A stretch of DNA of 64,000 nt from Sediminibacterium roseum (GCF_009939005.1 NZ_JAACJS010000012.1:602113-666112), one strand, 5' to 3'; shown: positions 9,006 through 19,210, counted from the stretch's first letter. The notes: generated by a model not told the origin, from the sequence alone. Made by a program: numbers and translations.

Positions 9006-9563
9006 GTGCATAAGATAGCAGTTGCCATAACAGGTGCCAGCGGAGCAGTTTACGCAAAGGTTTTGCTCGACAAGCTCGTTGCGTTAAAGGGCCAATACGA
9101 AGAGGCAGGCATCGTGATGAGCAACAACGCGAAGGAGATCTGGAAAACAGAACTCGGCAATGAAGACTACAACAACTACCCTTTCCGGTACTTCGACAAA
9201 TACGATTTTTCTGCACCCTTCGCTTCCGGCTCTGCCAAATACAATGTGATGATCGTTGCACCCTGTAGCATGGGCACACTGGGCAGGATCGCTCACGGCG
9301 TAAGCGATGACCTTGTTACGCGCGCCGCTGATGTGGTGCTCAAAGAACGTCGCAAATTAATTCTCATGGTTCGCGATACGCCGTATTCGCTTATCCACAT
9401 CAGGAACATGGAACTGGTAACGCTTGCGGGCGGGATCATCTGTCCTGCCACCCCTTCCTTCTATTCTCTCCCTAAAACGATCGAAGAAGTTGCGGCAACG
9501 GTTGTTGACCGTGCGCTCGACCTGGCCGGCATCGATGTGCGAACATTTCGCTGGGGAGCGTAA
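9006..9563 (+). CDS. ubiX: Flavin prenyltransferase UbiX
   Basis: A 185-residue flavoprotein. The GTG at 9006 is chosen since the family begins KIAVAITGASGA directly after the start; a TTG at 8964 would add 14 unrelated residues. Seen are the FMN-binding motif TGASGAVYAK (N-terminus), the VAPCSMGTLGRIAHG segment with the active-site loop, and the C-terminal RDTPYSLIHIRNM and PATPSFY motifs. UbiX joins a dimethylallyl group to reduced FMN to make prenyl-FMN, the cofactor of UbiD-type decarboxylases. No ubiD gene lies nearby. A TATCTTTG motif at 8954-8961 resembles a Bacteroidota -7 element, 45 bases before the GTG. Confidence 0.95.
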   Translation: MHKIAVAITGASGAVYAKVLLDKLVALKGQYEEAGIVMSNNAKEIWKTELGNEDYNNYPFRYFDKYDFSAPFASGSAKYNVMIVAPCSMGTLGRIAHGVSDDLVTRAADVVLKERRKLILMVRDTPYSLIHIRNMELVTLAGGIICPATPSFYSLPKTIEEVAATVVDRALDLAGIDVRTFRWGA

Positions 9564-9677
9564 TTGTAACCGCGGGAAATAAAAACATCTTTGTTCCGGA
9601 ATCAGTACAAACCGTTTCTGCGAAACCCGCAACGGGTTTGACTACTTTTAGATGGCCATACCCCTGCAACAACGAAA

Positions 9678-9698
9678 AGCCCCGCAACCTGCGGGGCT
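9678..9698. terminator. Bidirectional terminator between ubiX and clpC
   Basis: A perfect 8-bp stem AGCCCCGC / GCGGGGCT with a 5-base loop lies between the two convergent genes. T-richness after the stem is weak on the plus strand and stronger on the minus strand. Confidence 0.75.
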
Positions 9699-9720
9699 CT
9701 ATGCTAACTGTACTTACTTT

Positions 9721-12276
9721 TTATGCCTGCGCTTCCGGCTCATTCTCTTCTACTTTCTTTCGGAAGCTGAAGGTGATCTTCGCGGATTCCTTATCAAGGT
9801 CGGCGATCAGCACATCTCCATCTTTTACGTTGAAGTTGAGGATCTCTTCTGCCAGCGGATCTTCCAGGTATTTCTGGATCGCCCTGTGCAGCGGCCTTGC
9901 CCCGAATTCTGCATCGTATCCCTTCTCTGCGATGAAGTCTTTCGCTTCTGCGGTCAGCTCCAGGGAGAAACCAAGATTGGCGAGGCGTTTCGACACGCCC
10001 TTCATCAGGATGTCTATGATATTGAAAATATTTTCTTTGCTCAGTGAATTGAACACGACCACATCATCGATCCTGTTCAAAAACTCTGGTGAGAAAGTGC
10101 GTTTCAATGCTTTTTCAATTACCGCTTTGCTGTTCTCCCCGGCATTCTGCATCCGGGTAGCCGTTGCAAAGCCCACACCATCGCCAAACTCTTTCAACTG
10201 GCGCACGCCAATATTTGAGGTCATGATGATCATGGTGTTTTTGAAATCCACTTTCCTGCCCAGGCCGTCTGTCAGTTGCCCGTCATCCAATACCTGCAGC
10301 AGGATATTGTAAATATCCGGGTGCGCTTTTTCGATCTCGTCGAGCAGGATCACGCAGTACGGTTTGCGGCGCACTTTTTCGGTAAGCTGTCCACCTTCTT
10401 CGTAACCTACATATCCCGGAGGTGCGCCAATCAAACGGCTCACGGTAAATTTCTCCATGTATTCACTCATGTCGATCCTGATCAAAGAATCTTCCGAATC
10501 AAACATGTACCGCGCCAATGCACGCGCCAGCTCGGTTTTACCAACACCCGTAGGGCCCAGGAATATAAATGTACCGATCGGTTTCTTTGGATCTTTCAGG
10601 CCCACGCGGTTCCGCTGTATGGCCTTCACCACTTTTTGAATGGCATCGTCCTGTCCTACCACCATACCCATCATATCCTCGCTCATCCTGCGCAGTTTTT
10701 CTGTCTCGGCCTGTACCATCCGTTTTACGGGAATGCCGGTCATCATGCTAACTACTTCAGCAATGTTTTCTTCGGTGATCGGGTAACGTTTGTGTTTGCT
10801 TTCTTCTTCCCACAGCGCTTTTGCTTTTTCAAGTTCTTCGCCGAGGCGTTTTTCCGTATCGCGCAGTGAAGCGGCTTCTTCAAAGCGCTGGCTCTTCACT
10901 ACCTTGTTCTTTTCGTTCTTTACGTCTTCGATCTTCTTCTCCAGCTCCACGATATCCTGCGGCACATTGATGTTCTTCAGGTGAACACGCGCGCCTACTT
11001 CATCCAATACATCGATCGCTTTGTCTGGCAATAACCTGTCGGTCATGTAACGGTCGCTGAGCTTCACACATGCTTCGATCGCATCATCACCGTAGGTAAC
11101 GTTGTGAAAATCTTCGTATTTCGATTTGATATTGGTGAGGATCTGGATCGTTTCGTCTACACTAGGCGGCTCGATCAGTACTTTTTGAAAACGGCGGTCC
11201 AATGCCCCATCTTTTTCAATGTACATACGGTACTCATCCAATGTTGAGGCGCCGATGCATTGCAGTTCGCCCCTTGCGAGGGCCGGTTTGAATATGTTGG
11301 ATGCATCCAGCGATCCGCTTGCGCCACCGGCGCCAACGATCGTGTGGATCTCATCTATGAAGAGGATCACATCACGGTTCTTTTCGAGCTCGTTCATGAT
11401 CGCTTTCATTCTTTCTTCGAACTGCCCCCGGTATTTGGTTCCTGCCACCAAAGCTGCAAGGTCAAGGGAGATCACGCGTTTGTCGAACAATACGCGGCTC
11501 ACTTTTCTTTGCACGATGCGGAGCGCGAGCCCTTCTACGATGGCCGTTTTACCCACACCGGGTTCGCCGATGAGGATCGGGTTGTTCTTTTTACGACGGC
11601 TCAGGATCTGGCTCACGCGCTCGATCTCCTGCTCACGGCCCACGATGGGGTCGAGTGTTCCGGACTCTGCGAGTTTGGTAACGTCGCGGCCGAAATTATC
11701 GAGTACGGGTGTTTTGCTTTTGGCAGCACCGGTCTGTTTGCCGCCTGCGCGTTGCTGTGAGTACCCGGCGCCGCGTTTCTCTTCATCGAACTCATCGTTG
11801 TCGTCGTCTGTGAATTCGCTGCGTGGCGGCGGATTGGTGGTGCCCACCATACCGAGTTCATTGCGGAACAGATCGTAGTCAACATCAAACTGGTTCAGGA
11901 TCTGTGTGGCAATGTTTTCTTTGTTCTTGAGGATGCTCAACATCAGGTGTTCCGTTTCTACCAATGGGCTCTTCAAAGCTTTTGCTTCAAGAACGGTAAC
12001 GCGGATCACTTTCTCTGCCTGTTTGGTCAACGGCAGGCTGTTGATGTTCGCAATATTCTTTCCTGTTTTATCTTTTACGGCGAGTTCAACCTCTTTCCGT
12101 AATTCATATAGGTCAACATTGAGTTGCTTTAATACCTTAATGGCCGTATTGTCCCCATCGCGGATCAAACCCAACAGTAAATGCTCTGTTCCTATAAAAT
12201 CATTTCCCAAACGCAACGCTTCTTCCCTGCTGAAAGAAATGATCTCTTTAACCTGTGCTGAAAAATTATTATCCAT
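9721..12276 (-). CDS. clpC: ATP-dependent Clp protease ATP-binding subunit ClpC
   Basis: An 851-residue AAA+ unfoldase. In order: two N-terminal Clp repeats (about 1-140), a charged, Gly/Gln-rich linker (about 145-190), the first ATPase with Walker A GEPGVGKT (237-244), a UVR-type coiled segment in the middle domain, the second ATPase with GPTGVGKT, and a C-terminal D2-small domain. A VGF tripeptide in FGDGVGFATATR sits where ClpC has its ClpP-docking LGF loop, so partnership with ClpP is likely. It unfolds proteins for degradation in the cytoplasm. The gene stands alone, convergent with ubiX and divergent from the STAS/J-domain pair. The last residues (EENEPEAQA) are acidic. Confidence 0.96.
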   Translation of the reverse strand: MDNNFSAQVKEIISFSREEALRLGNDFIGTEHLLLGLIRDGDNTAIKVLKQLNVDLYELRKEVELAVKDKTGKNIANINSLPLTKQAEKVIRVTVLEAKALKSPLVETEHLMLSILKNKENIATQILNQFDVDYDLFRNELGMVGTTNPPPRSEFTDDDNDEFDEEKRGAGYSQQRAGGKQTGAAKSKTPVLDNFGRDVTKLAESGTLDPIVGREQEIERVSQILSRRKKNNPILIGEPGVGKTAIVEGLALRIVQRKVSRVLFDKRVISLDLAALVAGTKYRGQFEERMKAIMNELEKNRDVILFIDEIHTIVGAGGASGSLDASNIFKPALARGELQCIGASTLDEYRMYIEKDGALDRRFQKVLIEPPSVDETIQILTNIKSKYEDFHNVTYGDDAIEACVKLSDRYMTDRLLPDKAIDVLDEVGARVHLKNINVPQDIVELEKKIEDVKNEKNKVVKSQRFEEAASLRDTEKRLGEELEKAKALWEEESKHKRYPITEENIAEVVSMMTGIPVKRMVQAETEKLRRMSEDMMGMVVGQDDAIQKVVKAIQRNRVGLKDPKKPIGTFIFLGPTGVGKTELARALARYMFDSEDSLIRIDMSEYMEKFTVSRLIGAPPGYVGYEEGGQLTEKVRRKPYCVILLDEIEKAHPDIYNILLQVLDDGQLTDGLGRKVDFKNTMIIMTSNIGVRQLKEFGDGVGFATATRMQNAGENSKAVIEKALKRTFSPEFLNRIDDVVVFNSLSKENIFNIIDILMKGVSKRLANLGFSLELTAEAKDFIAEKGYDAEFGARPLHRAIQKYLEDPLAEEILNFNVKDGDVLIADLDKESAKITFSFRKKVEENEPEAQA

Positions 12277-12456
12277 GGCCTAATTTGGATTTATACAATT
12301 ATAACGAATAAATTTGATCGAAGTTGTGTAGCAGTTATGCACAACTGTTAATGTTGTTTTCAGAGCGATGAGCTGTGCGCTTCGGGTGGTAAACCTTCTT
12401 TTATAACCCGCGGCCCGTAGCTTGCAGTCCGCCGGTTACCAACTCAAACCCTCATT

Positions 12457-12855
12457 ATGCATTTCAAAATTGATACCAAGGAGAAATTTACTGTTGTAAC
12501 GCCGATTTCGGGGGTATTGTCTGCCAATATTGCAGCGGAACTTGCCCAAACGGGTTCCGGGATATTGGAAAAAGACGTCAAAAATGTGATCCTGCAGATG
12601 GAACAGGTTTCGGCGGTAGACGACGGTGCGGCGGCGGTGCTGTTAGAAATGTCGCAGCAATTCTACGAATCTAATGCATCTTTTGTGATCTGCTGCCTGC
12701 AGCCTGCCGTTGAAGAGCAGCTCGAACAGAAAGAGCTCCTCGAGATGCTCAATGTTACGCCAACCGAAAGCGAGGCATGGGATATTGTGCAGATGGAAGA
12801 GATCGAACGTGAGTTGCTGGACGGCGACGATATGGAATTTGAATCAAACGCATAA
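12457..12855 (+). CDS. STAS-domain protein with the phospho-serine site replaced by Asp
   Basis: A 132-residue single STAS domain, the fold of anti-sigma-factor antagonists such as SpoIIAA. The core reads [22 protein letters not shown], where the classical antagonist has a DSSG loop with the phosphorylated serine. Here the loop is VDDG, so control by serine phosphorylation is unlikely and the protein may mimic the phosphorylated state. The C-terminal extension is strongly acidic ([17 protein letters not shown]). Its stop codon overlaps the next start by one base (12855), so it is translationally coupled to a membrane-anchored J-domain protein. No anti-sigma kinase is nearby. Function is unknown. 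Confidence 0.82.
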   Translation: MHFKIDTKEKFTVVTPISGVLSANIAAELAQTGSGILEKDVKNVILQMEQVSAVDDGAAAVLLEMSQQFYESNASFVICCLQPAVEEQLEQKELLEMLNVTPTESEAWDIVQMEEIERELLDGDDMEFESNA

Positions 12856-13517
12856 TGGCTTTCAAGGACCATTACCAGGCATTGGGCGTATCCCCGTCTG
12901 CTTCAGCGGATGCGATCAAACGGTCGTTCAGGAAGCTGGCGATGGAGCTGCATCCCGACAAACACAACAACAGCGCGGCTGCCACGGAAAAGTTCTCGCG
13001 CATCAACGAAGCCTACGCGGTACTGTCGGATCCCAAAAAACGCGCGGAATACAATTACCAGCGTTACCTGAACCACTCGCATTACAAGGAAAAACCGCTG
13101 GCTCGATCGGCGGAAGAGATCCTGCTGCAGAGCAGCAAACTTGCCGTTGACATACAGCACCGCGATCCGTTGCGTATCGACCGCGATATTTTGCTCTTCC
13201 GGTTGATGGAAATCCTGTCTGACCACAACCTCGGGATCCTCGAAGAAGAGAAGAACAACGCCGTTACAACGAGCATCCTTCAAAACATCCTCGCATCCGC
13301 CTTTCATTTACCTTTTCCCTACGCAAAACCATTGTTCTCAAAGCTGAATGCCCTCGCAGAAAACGATGCGGGAAATACGCGTCTCATTACGCAGTTTGTC
13401 CGGCAGTCTTCTCAACAATACTTCTGGAACCGCTACAAGATCTATGTCGCCCTGGCGTTGGCGGCGCTGTTTTGCTTTTTAACCTACCTCGCGACTAAAG
13501 GGAACCAGGCAGTTTAG
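12855..13517 (+). CDS. J-domain protein with C-terminal membrane anchor
   Basis: A 220-residue protein. Residues about 4-67 are a J domain with the HPD motif (in [12 protein letters not shown]) that stimulates DnaK-type ATPase activity. There is no Gly/Phe region or zinc finger, so it is a type III (specialised) co-chaperone. The middle (about 90-190) is helical and unrecognised. A hydrophobic segment near 194-213 ([17 protein letters not shown]) should anchor it in the inner membrane with the J domain in the cytoplasm. It overlaps the STAS gene by one base, so the two are probably made together and may act together, for example by placing DnaK at a membrane client. Confidence 0.87.
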   Translation: MAFKDHYQALGVSPSASADAIKRSFRKLAMELHPDKHNNSAAATEKFSRINEAYAVLSDPKKRAEYNYQRYLNHSHYKEKPLARSAEEILLQSSKLAVDIQHRDPLRIDRDILLFRLMEILSDHNLGILEEEKNNAVTTSILQNILASAFHLPFPYAKPLFSKLNALAENDAGNTRLITQFVRQSSQQYFWNRYKIYVALALAALFCFLTYLATKGNQAV

Positions 13518-13604
13518 AAAACCGCCCGCTGGCCCGGCAATCAAAACAAGGCGCCGTTAACCAAACCAGTGATGGCTGTTTTCGCAATCGCAACAAGCAC
13601 GCAC

Positions 13605-13637
13605 AAAAAAAAGCCGCCCCGCATAGCGGGACGGCTC
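13605..13637. terminator. Bidirectional terminator between the J-domain gene and the Sus block
   Basis: The stem AGCCGCCCCGC / GCGGGACGGCT, with one mismatch, is preceded by an eight-base A-run (a T-run on the minus strand). It lies between convergent genes. Confidence 0.8.
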
Positions 13638-13666
13638 GCAGCCGGGGCGCAAGGCCCAGGGCTTTA

Positions 13667-14443
13667 TTAATTCGTCAACAGGAAAGATATATAAGGTTTC
13701 CTGGTCGCATCCGTTGCACCGTTGAATCCGATGGCGAACGCAGTGGTTACCCTTCTGTTTGCGCTGATCGACGCTGTTCCTGCATAAGTGGCAAGCGCCG
13801 TTGTGGTGCTTGGATCGCCGGCCTTCCTGATGGCCCAGGTGAGCGTAGAAACTGCTGCTATGGGGAAATACGGACTGAAGCTTTTGTAAGCGATGTTCGC
13901 CGCTACAACCGTTGTTCCATAATACAGGTCAACCGCCGGAACGTTTGGCATCAGGTTCACAAACCTGAGTTTTGCAAAACCGGAATCCGGTCTTGAAACG
14001 TCTTCCGTTCCCAATACCGACTGTGTATTTGCCGCAGTATCGGTGATGTGGAGGGTGTGGTATTTGCCTGCTTCGATGGTGATTTTTGTTGTGTACAATT
14101 TGACTGAATCTTCCACCACTAATTTCTTAGGGAGGATCACGTCAACTGTTTTTTCACCGGGTGTGAGCACCAGGTAGTCGGCGCGCGCATCACCACCGGT
14201 ATTGAATCCACCGCCGGGGAAAGGCGTACGCGCGGTAGTTGGTCCGCTCACTTTTGCACCGTTGATCCTGAAGTATACACTCGGGTTTGCGGCGTACGCG
14301 GAGTTGAAATTGATCTTAAGCTGTGCATCGTTCGCGGTGATCTCGGTTGAAGGAACATAGTCGTCGACCACATTCTTCTCACAACCCGTCAGCAAGGCGG
14401 TTCCCGTTACAAACGTTGCCAGTATTATTTTTGATAGTTTCAT
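13667..14443 (-). CDS. DUF4397-domain lipoprotein of the Sus locus
   Basis: A 258-residue lipoprotein (signal MKLSKIILATFVTGTALLTGC, Cys21). The segment FAKLRFVNLMPNVPAVDLYY and the following beta-rich part match DUF4397, a beta-sandwich repeat domain found in surface proteins. It follows the SusD gene by 12 bases and is the last gene of the susC-susD-DUF4397 unit, so it is likely a surface accessory of this transporter, perhaps binding the ligand. Residues 65-90 are rich in Gly, Pro and Thr. No catalytic motif is visible. Confidence 0.88.
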   Translation of the reverse strand: MKLSKIILATFVTGTALLTGCEKNVVDDYVPSTEITANDAQLKINFNSAYAANPSVYFRINGAKVSGPTTARTPFPGGGFNTGGDARADYLVLTPGEKTVDVILPKKLVVEDSVKLYTTKITIEAGKYHTLHITDTAANTQSVLGTEDVSRPDSGFAKLRFVNLMPNVPAVDLYYGTTVVAANIAYKSFSPYFPIAAVSTLTWAIRKAGDPSTTTALATYAGTASISANRRVTTAFAIGFNGATDATRKPYISFLLTN

Positions 14444-14455
14444 TAGTTAGGTTTT

Positions 14456-16066
14456 TTAAGGTTTACTGAACCACATTTTCTGTGTATGGTAATCGTTGTT
14501 CAAACCGCCCCATTTCGCCAATTCGTCCTTGTTCCATACGTACTCTGAATTGTAACGCGGGCGCACCCTATGTACATAGTTGCCGTTGTTCACAGAATAG
14601 ATCTCACTGCCTGTTAACTGGTAATAGGTTTTGAAGATAGCGGCGCTGTAGTCATATTTACGCAGGTCGCACCATTGTTCAACACCGGCCCAACCCCATT
14701 GTGCAATGAATTTCTGACCCATGATGTCTGCGATCGTAAGCGACGCTGCATTCGGCGCCACTTCTGTTCCGGCTTTATACGCAGCGATCTGTGCCGGTGT
14801 GATCGTCATGCCCGATGAACCGCCGTTCAGTCCATACCTGTTTATAAAATCCATGTGCCCGTCGATACCATTGATGTATGCCTGGTAGGCTTCCGCCTCT
14901 CTTCCGCCTTTGATCAGCAATGCTTCGGCGCGGATGAACTGCATTTGAGAGTACGACATCAAAGGATACAACGCCTTGTCTGCGAAAATGTATTTACCAG
15001 GGTACGGCGCCGAAACGCTTCCGAGAATGTGCGGGATGCGTTTTGTGGTGGCCGGGTCGCCGTAAGTTGGTATTACGCCCCTGAATACGCCGTCGGGACA
15101 AGCCGTGAGCATGCGCGTAAGTCTTGGATCGTAGGTTGGGCTCGCAGCGGTCACATCAACCAGCGCCGTTCCTCTCAAACCACCGGTAAGGGCCTTGAGG
15201 ATCGGGGTTGAGATACGGCCGGTTACCCTTGCCGTGGTTGCATTGTAGTTCAGGATGTTTCCAGAGTTGAGCACACCCATTGGGTTTGCATCAGCTGCGA
15301 TGGTTCCGTTGAAGAAAACCATTGGATCCTCTGATTCATTTGCAAAAGACAGATCGGTGAATTTGATCACGCTGTCTGCATACTTCGTTTTGAAATCTGC
15401 TTTGTTAACCAGGTGGCTGTATTGCTGCGCGAGCAAACCGTAAACGAATTTTTTCCATTTGCTCACATCGCCTTTGTAGATCTGGTCGCCGGTTACACCT
15501 TTCAGCATATTCGGATCGTCTTTGCCATCGGTCCTGTTCAAAAAGGCGAGCGCTTCGTACGACCATTCGCGTACTTTCTCATACACCTTGTCCTGCTCCT
15601 GGTATGTGAAGTGGAGCTTGGTCTGGTCGTATGCTTCATCGAGGATGATCGGTCCGTGGTAATCTGTGAGGATCTGGAACGACCATGCTTTCATGGCCAT
15701 ACCAATACCTGCATAAATGTATTTCTGTTGCGTCACCGACTTTTTGATCATCTCTTCCAGGTTCGGGCCGAGGTTAACGTAAGTCATTCTCCACATTACA
15801 CCAGAAAAATCCGTAGCGGCTTCGTATCCGTGTTTTTCCCAGATCGCGTCGGCGTTCTGGTTGCTGCAATACTGGATGTACTTGAACAGGTATCCACCGT
15901 AATCGCTCGCGGTTCCGTTGGCCATCTGGTACTGCATTGGCGGGAGAAGGATCTCCGGGTTCACTTCCTGCGGGTTGGCAGGGCTTGTGTTGATATCCAT
16001 CCATTTCTTACAGCTCGCACTGCTTAGTATAATGGCGGATATGAACAGGTATTTGATAAATTTCAT
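14456..16066 (-). CDS. SusD/RagB-like outer-membrane lipoprotein
   Basis: A 536-residue SusD-like 2 protein. The ATG at 16066 is chosen because it opens the lipoprotein signal MKFIKYLFISAIILSSASC; an ATG 21 bases upstream only adds MMIKKNS. Family features are the early ILLPPMQYQMANG segment, the KAWSFQILTDYHGPI motif that matches the DAYGDIP region of other SusDs, and IMGQKFIAQWGWAGVEQWCDLRKYDY near the C-terminus. It follows its SusC by 27 bases and precedes the DUF4397 lipoprotein. It acts as the surface lid and ligand binder of the complex. The ligand is unknown. Confidence 0.94.
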   Translation of the reverse strand: MKFIKYLFISAIILSSASCKKWMDINTSPANPQEVNPEILLPPMQYQMANGTASDYGGYLFKYIQYCSNQNADAIWEKHGYEAATDFSGVMWRMTYVNLGPNLEEMIKKSVTQQKYIYAGIGMAMKAWSFQILTDYHGPIILDEAYDQTKLHFTYQEQDKVYEKVREWSYEALAFLNRTDGKDDPNMLKGVTGDQIYKGDVSKWKKFVYGLLAQQYSHLVNKADFKTKYADSVIKFTDLSFANESEDPMVFFNGTIAADANPMGVLNSGNILNYNATTARVTGRISTPILKALTGGLRGTALVDVTAASPTYDPRLTRMLTACPDGVFRGVIPTYGDPATTKRIPHILGSVSAPYPGKYIFADKALYPLMSYSQMQFIRAEALLIKGGREAEAYQAYINGIDGHMDFINRYGLNGGSSGMTITPAQIAAYKAGTEVAPNAASLTIADIMGQKFIAQWGWAGVEQWCDLRKYDYSAAIFKTYYQLTGSEIYSVNNGNYVHRVRPRYNSEYVWNKDELAKWGGLNNDYHTQKMWFSKP

Positions 16067-16093
16067 ACTGTTTTTTTTAATCATCATTTTAAA

Positions 16094-19000
16094 TTAGAAT
16101 TTCACTCTCATTCCCACGTTAAAGCCCAGCGGCCTTCCCATGTTGCCGATGTCAATTCCATATCCACCCAACCCGCCAGTTGCCGGTGTTGTACCATTGC
16201 TGTCCGGATCGATACCTGAGTAGTTCGACAGCAGGAACGCATCTGTTACCGTTACAAACACACCCAGGTCCTGGATCCATTTGATGCGTTTCAGCGCGTC
16301 TCTTGAAAGGTTGTAAGACAATGTAACATCCCTCAAACGCAATGCATTGATGTTGTGCTCAACGAACTGCTCAGGAGCTACGCCGTTGGTGGTTGATGTA
16401 TAATAAGAAGACGAGTTGTACGGAATGATCGAAATGTAATTGATGGTTGGATTGGCTGTATTTTCCAGTCCATCTTTCAATACACCTTTCACTACGCGCG
16501 GCACTTCCCTGTCGAGTGTTTTCATGCTCAGTCCCGTGGTATACAATGTGTAATCCGTTGCATTGTACACATCACCGCCTTTTCTCAGGTCGATCAGGAA
16601 AGAGAGGCTGAAATTCCTGTAAGTGAATTTGTTCACAAAACCCATCAGGAAGTCTGGCGTTCTGTCGCCGATATCGTAGAAATCCGTTGAGTTCTTCAGG
16701 ATCGGCTGGCCTGTTGTTAAAGAGATCAACAGGTCGCCCTTGTTGTTTCTTTCATTCACCCATCCGCCCATGGCGCCGGTGCTTGAGCCCGGGTAAACCG
16801 ATGCGCGCACGCCATTCTGTAACCATGTATCTGAATCGTAGAATTCAGGAAGGTCTTCAGAGATCTTATCTACTGTTCCCCTGTTCTGTGTGTAGTTCAC
16901 GATCACATCCCAGTTGAAATCTTTTGTTTTGATCGGTGTTCCTGTCAGCTGAATCTCAAGACCCTTGTTGATCACCTCTCCGCCATTCATTGTTTTGATC
17001 ACAAAACCGCTACCATAGCTGAGGCGTGGGTTGATGATCTGGTCGAAGCTGTGCAGGTTATACGCGGTGAAATCAAATCCCAAACGGTTGTTGAGGAACT
17101 TCATTTCGAGACCTGCTTCGATGTTGCGTGTGCGTTCCGGTTTCAGTTTGTCGTTTCCACCGTTTGCAAGATCGTAGGTAAATCCACCACCGGTTGATCC
17201 CGTAGGAACCAGTTGTGTTCTTGTGATGTAATACGACCTTGGTTCTTTACCCGTGTAACCCAATGACGCCCTCAGTTTACCCAATGTGATCCATGAGTAT
17301 TTTTTCATGAAGCCCAGGTCGGCAAAGTTGAATGCCAGACTGGTTGCCGGGTAGAAGAAGTAAGGATTGTTGGGCATCAGTCGCGATGCGCCATCCATAC
17401 GTGCCGTCATGGTAAGATAGAGGATCGATTTGTAACCCATTACGGCCTGGCCAAATACGCCCATGTTCCTGAACCTGTTTACCGTGAGTTTGTTTCTCTG
17501 CGTGGTAGGGAGCGTGTTGTTGATGCTGTAGAAATTGGGGTCGTACATGTTCTGACCGCGTTGCGATGTAATGTTGTAATTGTTGTCGCTGAAGTTTCCG
17601 CCGATCAGGTAAGTACCGCTGTAATCGCCTGCTTTGTGTGTGGCAGTGGCAACGAGCGATCCGTTCAATACTTTTGTTACAGACTGGTACAGGTCGATGG
17701 TTCCGCCTGTTGGCGTACCTGCGCTTCCTGATCCCCTGTACGATTGTGCGTGGTAAACACTGATACCGTTTGTAGTAGAGATATCAGCTCCGAAAATACC
17801 GTTGATGCTTAACCATTTTACCGGTTTCAGCGTAAGGCTCGTGTTGGCGAGCAGGCGGTTTGTTTTGTCTTCGTTGAGGTTCTTGTAAACATCCCAGAAC
17901 GGGTTGTCTGTTTCACCATAAATATCGGAAGTGTTCAACACCCTGTTGCCGGATGCATCCTGCCAGTATTTAACATCGTAACGGGAAGGGAACGTAAGGA
18001 GGGCCATCAGGTATCCGCGGTCGCCTTTGTTCGCTTTCAGGTTCGAAGTGTTCATGTAAGTGAAGGTAGAAGTTGCCGAAAGTATCGGCGAGATCTGCGC
18101 AACGGCTGTGATCCTTGAAGAGATCCTCGTTAAACGCGTACCGGGGATGGTACCCATGTTATCGCTGAACTCGTTGGACCACCTGTATGAAAATCCTTGG
18201 GTGCCGCCTTCCATCACAAGGTTGTGCTTCTGGGCGGTACCTGTTCTGAAGAAGCTGTGTACGTTGTCAAAGATCGGTGATCCGGCTGCATACCTCGGGC
18301 CAAAAAAGTTACGTGTATTGCCAGCATAGATGCCGTTTGATACACCCTGGCTGTACACCTGCTGTACTTCCGGGAACTTGGTTTGTGTTTCCCAGCGGAA
18401 CGAGTTGTTGTAGCTGACCGCGCCGCGCCCCGACTTTGCTTTCCTGGTGGTGATCACGATCGCACCGCTTGCACCGAGGTTTCCGTACAAGGCAGTTGCT
18501 TCCGGCCCTTTGAGAATGGTGTAGCTTTCGATGTCTGCAGGGTTTATGTCGATGGAACGGTTTGAATAATCCTGGTTCCTGTTGGTTCCCACGTTCACCA
18601 TTGCATTCTGGTTGAACATCGAGTTATCGATGGGCAAACCATCGATCACGATGAGCGCCTGGTTGTCTCCACCCAACGATACCACACCCCTCAGGATGAT
18701 CTGCGAAGATGCTCCCGGTGCGCCTGATGTTGAGTTGATGGAAAGACCGGGTACACGTCCGGCAAGACCCGCCACAAAGCTTTCGCGCTGGGTATTGGAT
18801 ACGTCCTCACCGGCTACGGTTGGCGTAGAATACCCAAGGCTTTTCTTGGCGCGGTTGATGCCATACGCGGTAATCACCACATCCTGCAGCCCACTGGTAG
18901 AAGGCGTCATCTTGATGGTAATCGCTGCGGTGTTCTCAACGGTGAATTGTTTTTTGTCGTAACCAACAAACGTAAATTCCAGCACATCACCTTTCACGGC

Positions 19001-19210
19001 CTGGATGCTGAAGAAACCGACCTTTGAAGTGATGGCTGTTTTTTTGGTACGCTGGTTCACAACGGTACCGCCTTCGAGCGGCTCGTTGTTTGTTTCAGAC
19101 GTTACCGTTCCTGAAACATTACCAGCCTGGTTTTGGGCAAACAGGCCGGTTGGGGGTGAAAACAGTAGCAATAGAACTACTGCGGGGAAAATCAATGCTA
19201 ATTTTCTCAT
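16094..19210 (-). CDS. SusC/RagA-type TonB-dependent outer-membrane receptor
   Basis: A 1038-residue receptor with signal peptide MRKLALIFPAVVLLLLFSPP...FA. It has a carboxypeptidase-regulatory-like domain (about 30-105), the TonB-box region ending in SGLQDVVITAYG, a plug domain with GLAGRVPGLSINSTSGAPG and the SusC signature ALIVIDGLPIDNS, then a long 22-strand barrel ending GMRVKF. It forms the TonB-driven channel with the downstream SusD. The initiation region AAAACTGTTATGAGAAAA is shared with the other SusC of this block, and a 15-base element lies 67 bases upstream of the start in both contexts. A terminator at 19392-19424 separates it from the preceding Sus pair, so it probably has its own promoter. 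Confidence 0.95.
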   Translation of the reverse strand: MRKLALIFPAVVLLLLFSPPTGLFAQNQAGNVSGTVTSETNNEPLEGGTVVNQRTKKTAITSKVGFFSIQAVKGDVLEFTFVGYDKKQFTVENTAAITIKMTPSTSGLQDVVITAYGINRAKKSLGYSTPTVAGEDVSNTQRESFVAGLAGRVPGLSINSTSGAPGASSQIILRGVVSLGGDNQALIVIDGLPIDNSMFNQNAMVNVGTNRNQDYSNRSIDINPADIESYTILKGPEATALYGNLGASGAIVITTRKAKSGRGAVSYNNSFRWETQTKFPEVQQVYSQGVSNGIYAGNTRNFFGPRYAAGSPIFDNVHSFFRTGTAQKHNLVMEGGTQGFSYRWSNEFSDNMGTIPGTRLTRISSRITAVAQISPILSATSTFTYMNTSNLKANKGDRGYLMALLTFPSRYDVKYWQDASGNRVLNTSDIYGETDNPFWDVYKNLNEDKTNRLLANTSLTLKPVKWLSINGIFGADISTTNGISVYHAQSYRGSGSAGTPTGGTIDLYQSVTKVLNGSLVATATHKAGDYSGTYLIGGNFSDNNYNITSQRGQNMYDPNFYSINNTLPTTQRNKLTVNRFRNMGVFGQAVMGYKSILYLTMTARMDGASRLMPNNPYFFYPATSLAFNFADLGFMKKYSWITLGKLRASLGYTGKEPRSYYITRTQLVPTGSTGGGFTYDLANGGNDKLKPERTRNIEAGLEMKFLNNRLGFDFTAYNLHSFDQIINPRLSYGSGFVIKTMNGGEVINKGLEIQLTGTPIKTKDFNWDVIVNYTQNRGTVDKISEDLPEFYDSDTWLQNGVRASVYPGSSTGAMGGWVNERNNKGDLLISLTTGQPILKNSTDFYDIGDRTPDFLMGFVNKFTYRNFSLSFLIDLRKGGDVYNATDYTLYTTGLSMKTLDREVPRVVKGVLKDGLENTANPTINYISIIPYNSSSYYTSTTNGVAPEQFVEHNINALRLRDVTLSYNLSRDALKRIKWIQDLGVFVTVTDAFLLSNYSGIDPDSNGTTPATGGLGGYGIDIGNMGRPLGFNVGMRVKF

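Noticed and set aside
9638..10312. Plus-strand frames across clpC (several of 130-220 codons)
   Set aside because: All are antisense to ClpC, which is complete; translations are Ser/Phe-rich and show no conserved motif.
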